This document shows positions 58,861 to 64,000 of a DNA stretch of 64,000 bases, in pieces. Each line of letters opens with the position of its first letter. Positions within the stretch are counted from its first letter, which is position 1. The notes below the pieces were generated by a model. It did not search any database and was not told the DNA's origin. It saw only the letters and a program-made list of their open reading frames with translations. The DNA lies in assembly GCA_022495005.1 (NCBI GenBank), contig JAGYXB010001067.1, positions 744,001-808,000 on the forward strand. Direction: 5' to 3'. The stretch is from Rhyacophila brunnea. Lineage: Eukaryota > Arthropoda > Insecta > Trichoptera > Rhyacophilidae. Position numbers and translations under genes: made by a program.

Positions 58861-60480
58861 TAAGGGCATATAGATCGATGTCGCTACGCGTCGCACGTAC
58901 ACGGCACAGTAATTGTTAACATATGCTCATAGGCCTGTTGCGAAGGCTCCCATTTGCACGTATGTGCAATCACAAAGCATAGCAACACCTAGGCAATCAT
59001 CGATCCGATTATAATCACGATCCCGCGTAATTAATTTGCATATCAATTCCGATCATTAATATACGCGGCTGTTCCGCGCGCGGCGTGTCCGAATCGGTAT
59101 TCTGGCAGCTTTCCTGCTCTCACATACGACGGCGTCTCTGTCGTATGTGTAGAAATCGATTTCGCGATACAAATTTGCTCGCTTTGCAGTGACAGAGCCC
59201 CTCTCGCTCGCGTGTATGACGGCATCACGCTCACGCGCGACGGGAGAATCGGATCAATGATTTTGGTCGATCAAGGAGACCACGTACTGGAATAAAGTGC
59301 GGGGAATCTTTGATCGGCTAGGTATGAGTATGTACTAAGCAATTATTACTGCCTATATGTTTGGTTGACGGAATGACATCCGTCAACTAGTCGTAAGTAT
59401 GTGCCCGTGGCGACACCGAGCTATATTAGTTGTTAATGTGAGAAAGATTGCGCGACCAATACATTTATATATTAGAATCAAGTAACTTCCCCGCTTGATA
59501 TTGTTTTATATTAAGCTTTTATTTTGTAGTTAAATTACCAATCTACCGAGTTCATATTCTTAGACCAACGTCAAGTAGGTATTCAGGCCGTCGGGGCGCC
59601 TCAAAGTTGAGCCCCCCAACGGTAGTTGGCCGAAGGATTGGTATGCGCTGTCGAAGGCCTGGTGCCACAAATATGCCAAGTTAACCACTGGCATATGACG
59701 CCTTATCATCCAGGCTAACTTTGTAGTACTCTTGTTTCTGGGTGAGAGGTACCTTCGCGCCGCTAGGGCCCGTAAAGCCGGCCGCCGCGGGAACGCCCCT
59801 CCCTCAGCCATGAAGAGCGCCACCACGCGGGGGGTGTGCTGTATCGATAGGTAATTCAACCACGAATCCGTCGATGCCTCGCACGCCTTCGTAGGTGCGT
59901 TTTTCGTGGGGCTGGCCCAGAAACACTGCGGTACTGCTACATCAATTACACGCTCTCGGTACTCCTAGGTACTCGAAGGACGTATGTGACGAGTGAGCGA
60001 CGCCGCCCACCGGCGAGCGTCGACTCGCGCCCATAATTTTACTTAGTCGGCCCTTACGTAGATGTCGCGGGTAATTAGTCATTGTACAATTTCCGCCACT
60101 CTCGTAAGGAAACCGTTAATTAATTTTGTCACCCGAAAAACGTTGAGCTAAGGGATGAAATCGGCCAGATTTGCATATAAACCCACTATTTTTAATTTCA
60201 TTATCAGTCTTCGCTCACGTTTACGACCCTGAACCTGCGAAGGTCAGCGGCGTAATTTTATCCGGATTTTTATATACAAGTCGCTGAGACTTGTGAAGAG
60301 GTATTCGCCAGGGTACAAATACCTATTGGTCGATACTCGTACGTCGGTACCTACTGTCACTCTGACAGATCGCGAAGTGTCAGTCAGCGACTTAGTCGTT
60401 TTACGTATAATTTTTATTTCTCATTACCGGACCCGGTCCTCAACCTTTTCTGGACAGTGACCCGCGCTCGCGCAATCTCG
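58861..60480. other. GC-richer island with octamer-like sites and one unexplained frame
   Basis: This 1.6-kb stretch is clearly less AT-rich than its flanks. Octamer-type words atttgcat occur at 59034-59041 (directly after taattaa) and 60169-60176. The unexplained minus-strand frame at 59560-59964 lies in its middle. It could be a conserved regulatory or promoter region, an exon-bearing stretch, or an old GC-rich transposon. Confidence 0.35.
59560..59964 (-). CDS. Unrecognised 134-codon open frame
   Basis: The frame opens right after a TAG (59965-59967) and runs to a TAA at 59560-59562. The first ATG is at 59809-59811, giving 83 residues; if it is an exon it may begin further upstream. It reads VPQCFWASPTKNAPTKACEA, LNYLSIQHTPRVVALFMAEG, LAARRYLSPRNKSTTKLAWM, VVNLAYLWHQAFDSAYQSFG and ends GGSTLRRPDGLNTYLTLV. 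The amino-acid usage is even and protein-like, with no low-complexity runs, and G+C is higher than the surroundings. I do not recognise the family. Options are an exon of a host gene, a piece of a transposon ORF, or chance in GC-richer DNA. Confidence 0.35.
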   Translation of the reverse strand, partial: EYRERVIDVAVPQCFWASPTKNAPTKACEASTDSWLNYLSIQHTPRVVALFMAEGGAFPRRPALRALAARRYLSPRNKSTTKLAWMIRRHMPVVNLAYLWHQAFDSAYQSFGQLPLGGSTLRRPDGLNTYLTLV

Positions 60481-60947
60481 CTTGCAACTTATAATAAATA
60501 ATTCCTAAATAAATAAATAATCAGTTCTATAATTAGTACTACATAATAACTTAGTTTCTCTATAATAATATTTTGATCATAAACTTTAATAAATTGGCTT
60601 TTTCTGTTGTATCGTGGTTATGGAACAATAAATTAGTATATAATATAGTGACTTGGTGTTTTTAATGACTATAATAAGTGCCTACCTGTTCTTCCAACAT
60701 TTGAATGTACCTCCACTCCAGGCCCGGAGCTAGCCGAGGATTCGGAGGCCTACAGTAGGTATCTACTGACTTTCATGGGTTTCAACCATATGCGTGGATA
60801 CTGTATCAATGTTGTCGGCGAAAACACGATTTAGGTACCTAGACACTTAACTAGTGTCATAAACGTAATCCGATCCCGGCGGCATCGGTCTACGGTCGGA
60901 TTTTATTGCTTAGGGTCGAAAATGTTTTTAAACGATCGACACATTAA

Positions 60948-61286
60948 GGCTATACCTCAGCCGAGTCATGGTCCGCGGGTGTAAATGACGCAAGCCGAAC
61001 GAAATATAATTTGTCATAAAAATTCAACATGCGTCCTTTTTTATGTTGTGTTTATTATTATATTCGTAATAATAATAGTATATTCATTGACATGTTTTCT
61101 TTTTCAAGTACGTGCGGAACGTTTTTTAGTCATCTTTACACGATTTAAGAATATATTCATCCGACTCAACATCACAAAAGAAATTGACGTGCGAACAGGT
61201 CGACTATCCCTCTACGAATGGCAACGCGGCCAAAATTTCGTTCACATAGTGTTGAAAATTATTTGCCGTTTCACTTATGTACGCTC
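60948..61286 (-). mobile_element. TTAA-target miniature element, copy 4 (inverted)
   Basis: Starts ggctatacctcagccgag after TTAA (60944-60947) and ends cacttatgtacgctc before TTAA (61287-61290). Read on the minus strand it matches copy 2 most closely. It is a complete 339-bp copy. The 101-codon open frame at 60985-61290 is simply the element read in one frame; the other copies do not keep it open. Confidence 0.75.
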
Positions 61287-61290
61287 TTAA

Positions 61291-63466
61291 CAGTTTTAAG
61301 AACATTTTTGACTATATTTTTGCTCGGGATATCCGATAAGCAGCTCGTAATAAAAGTGAATAAATGTATGGAGAAAATCATAAAATAAAATGTCAACGAA
61401 TGTTTCCTGATTACATCCGAGATCTCGCTATGTCCGTGATCGTAATAAGAGAGTTCGACATTTAAGCATGTATAATTTCACGCGGGTATCCATTTGATAT
61501 GCGGGATATGGGTACGTTTTGACAATAAAAAAAAACAGGGAGTCTATTTCCAAGGCGTGCTGACAGGGCGGTTTGTTATCGAAAGCCGCGATATGACACG
61601 ACAGGGTGAAACTCGCCGCCGAGTTCGCGCAGGCATTAATCTCCCGTTGATCCAGGTCGGGTCACGACGTCATAAAGTCTGTCCAAGTTTCAGCCGACCC
61701 TGGACACGTCTTCGCCTGACACTTTCCGACGGAATTGGCATCCCTTCAATGCGGCACGTGATATGCATCTTTACGTCATTTTCCCCAAATATTTGAACAT
61801 GTTACCTAATATGATGAGTTTTCTTGGCGTAGGGTCGTGTAATTTTAGGGACAGTTTTCCTATAATGTTAATGAGAATATCTTCGTGACTGGCTTTTCTC
61901 CAGAAAAACACATTTTTTTATTAAGTCGTATATCAATTATCACGTTATTAAAGAATTGATATAATATTATGTATGTATTGTTTACATTAAGGGGGTACAT
62001 CATACTCAGCGTACGTCAAAAAGGAGCTATTATGCTATTTTCAAAGCATGATCCTGGACATTCCTTAAACGTTGTAGATAATCTATTCACATAATTTTCA
62101 AGCCTTATTATCCTTTATATTTATTTTAAACATTTGATGACTGCATAAAGTATTTTTATTACATAAAATAGTATTCTTTTAAACCTCTCGCTCTAATGTT
62201 TTAGAATATAGTCATATTTCAGTACGTCCATGTGAAGTGGTGTTAAGATTTTTTATATTTATTAATTTTTAAAAGCATTTATAAAACGATTAGTAAAATT
62301 TATGTCGACATTATTATAGTGAAATATTTACAATAAAAAATTATATTGATAATCTTTGTGATCCCAAATTTTACCAGAATTAGGCATTTTATTATTCAAA
62401 AAATGGGCAAGATTTACACATTTAAAGATACTGATTATAAGCTATGTCTTTGACCATTCAAATATGATAAACATTCCACGAATAATGTTTGCTTGATAAT
62501 AATTATTGACCTAAGAATAAGGTAGTATTTTTTTGAAATACTCCATTTCAACTGGCATTTCCCAGTGGCTAAGCTACAATATACGGCCGTAGCCATAAAT
62601 TGACAAATGATAAATGAAGTAGGGAGTAAGATCGTGGTAACGCGCGTGTTTGAACATGTACCGTTTTAAAAAATAAAATAAAAAATTCGGTTAGGTACTA
62701 ACTTTTACGTTTGTACAATTTAAAAATTAGGTACATAATTTTGATAAATTACCACATAATTTATTATAATGAAATTTGACAAACGTTGGTTAAATTGGTA
62801 AGGTTGGAGTCCCGCCCGGCACTTTTTTTTTTTTTTTAATTGGCATGCTTATATATTCCGAATTATGTATACAGAATGCTGAATAAATTCGTTCGATAAA
62901 TAAAATATTCGTTGAATAGGTAAACTAATTGATGCAAAATAATAGCATATTATTTTATCATATAATCCTATATACTTTCCATGTGTAGTAAATTTAATAT
63001 AGTATCAAAATTCGAAGAGAACCATTACCTCGCACAGCACATCATCATTATGCAAATGGGGGAATAAATTGATGACGTCAATGCATCTCATATTTTCCAT
63101 ACTTTGCGAGTAATGGATACTGCACAGTGCACGGTCATACGTTATTATACGCCCTCTTTGTATACTTTATGTGACGATAAATAAATAAAGTGCAGTGATG
63201 CACTGTATAAAAAGATTTTATAGAAAACTATGACACTGTATATTTTTCATACTGATAAAATGACTGCACAATATAAAGGTACAGTGTAGAGTCACATAAT
63301 GTTGTGTCGTCCCCTGAATGAATAACAATAGTAGATAGGTATAGCAATATTTAAATAATCATTGTGATCAGTAATTCGACATTCGAAAGGATCTCTATTT
63401 ATTGAGTACTTACTTGGTAACCATTGTCTCCGAAAAGAACGAGATGAACCAGATACTCGCTAGTAC
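61291..63466. other. AT-rich spacer; tRNA-like scrap before a T15 run at 62.8 kb
   Basis: At about 62800-62837, aaggttggagtcccgcccgg (close to a B box) is followed within five bases by a T run of about 15. This could be the 3' part of a tRNA-derived SINE, but no A box is visible. A 61494-61796 frame (plus) is not recognisable. Confidence 0.35.
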
Positions 63467-63497
63467 GGGTATGCAGTGTTCTTCACACTGCATACCC
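63467..63497. repeat. Perfect 12-bp stem hairpin
   Basis: gggtatgcagtg (63467-63478) and cactgcataccc (63486-63497) are perfect inverses around a 7-base loop. It lies about 35 bp upstream of the LINE fragment that follows. No further context for a terminator or termini is visible. Confidence 0.6.
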
Positions 63498-63532
63498 AGT
63501 CCAGAGTCCATTCAGGACGAAGCTTCTTGTCC

Positions 63533-63680
63533 AAGTAAACAAAATTCTATGTATACAAAGTGGCCGTGAAATCGATAATTCTGTATGGGTGTCGAATCTG
63601 GAGCCAAACGAAGACACGAGAAACAGTTATCTTAGTATCGAAGAAATTCATGCTGTGGATGTCCCAAGGAATTTAAGCTC
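63533..63680 (+). mobile_element. LINE reverse transcriptase fragment (RTE-like)
   Basis: One frame reads FYVYKVAVKSIILYGCRIWS and then KKFMLWMSQGI and a stop. The LLYGCExW block is the conserved start of the RT thumb in RTE-like and related LINEs (VYKxxVxSxLLYGCETW). Only about 45 codons survive, with one stop near the start. Confidence 0.6.
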
Positions 63681-63957
63681 AATATAGTTAATATTCTGAG
63701 AGCACGAATACTCTGGTACTTGTACTAAAATTAAATCTTCATGGAAATCATGTTACCCAAGGCCCTGATGTATGGAATGTCGACGTTATGTAAAATTAAT
63801 GAATTAAGGACGCTATGCATAGAAAAAAGTGAAATAACAAATAGTAAAAAGCAAAGTAATAAGTAACAAAGGAAAGTGTTTTTACAGAATAAAAATATTT
63901 TAAAATTTACGTACGTAAAAAAATTAAAACTGTATAATATAAATTAATAGTAAAAAT

Positions 63958-64000
63958 AATTACAAGATAAAAAGAACTTTTTATATACCACGTCTTTAAA
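63958..64000 (-). mobile_element. Helentron-like element, copy E, cut by the window edge
   Basis: It starts aattacaagataaaaagaac, with the hairpin ataaaaag/ctttttat at 63967-63984 and the subterminal word taccacgtcttta following to the end of the window. The rest of the element lies beyond the window. Confidence 0.65.

Noticed and set aside
60985..61290. 101-codon open frame with a hydrophobic stretch that looks like a small membrane protein
   Set aside because: It lies wholly inside copy 4 of the TTAA miniature element, and the other copies do not keep the frame.
1..64000. CRISPR array, rRNA operon, bacterial operon or phage region
   Set aside because: No regularly spaced direct repeats, no rRNA-like sequence and no dense collinear frames were seen.

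Overview
This window looks like gene-poor eukaryotic DNA, most likely from an insect. It is AT-rich, with no operons, no rRNA, no CRISPR array and no bacterial-style gene packing. It holds no complete host gene that I can recognise. Most short open frames are chance frames or frames inside repeats. The mixture of hAT, TTAA-target and PIF/Harbinger-like miniature elements, RTE-like and Jockey/I-like LINE debris, and (T)n, (A)n and AT-rich spacers suggests a hemipteran such as an aphid. That assignment is an inference from texture and is not proven.

The window is best read as a transposon graveyard with traceable layers. (1) Non-LTR retrotransposons: the best preserved is an I/Jockey-type 3' end at about 38.44-40.06 kb with a full RNase H motif set and a C-terminal zinc finger, broken by one frameshift and one stop codon. 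Other LINE 3' ends lie at about 5.2, 6.7, 28.3, 32.4 and 33.4 kb. Two different RTE-like families left relics at 0.65, 11.9, 20.2 and 49.2-49.8 kb (family ending QQW) and at 17.1-17.6 and 48.05-48.35 kb (family ending ADLR), with one more reverse transcriptase scrap at 63.6 kb. (2) Four non-autonomous hAT elements with 8-bp target duplications sit at 12.8, 21.2, 24.7 and 46.8 kb. All share one design, with ends packed with copies of a short motif, but each uses a different motif. (3) A TTAA-target miniature family has four copies (2.5, 2.9, 51.0, 60.9 kb), and a separate 464-bp TTAA-flanked element with 62-bp inverted repeats lies at 6.16 kb. (4) A PIF/Harbinger-like 340-bp foldback with a TAA duplication is at 52.66 kb. 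(5) A family of about 430-485 bp (14.8, 25.7, 31.1, 37.0 and 63.96 kb) has inverted subterminal repeats and a terminal hairpin at one end only, the layout of non-autonomous Helentron (DINE-1-like) elements. (6) A 161-bp near-perfect palindrome carrying two full CRE sites is inserted inside an RTE relic at 17.14 kb, and a single arm of it occurs at 24.03 kb.

Other items are tRNA-like Pol III box pairs at 18.94 and 42.08 kb, SINE-like scraps, a three-unit minisatellite at 56.76 kb, a GC-richer island at about 58.9-60.5 kb holding the best unexplained open frame (minus strand, 134 codons), and long AT-rich stretches in which I see nothing. The most interesting material is structural: the shared but re-lettered design of the four hAT elements, the matched change in both ends of one Helentron-like copy, and the nested insertions.
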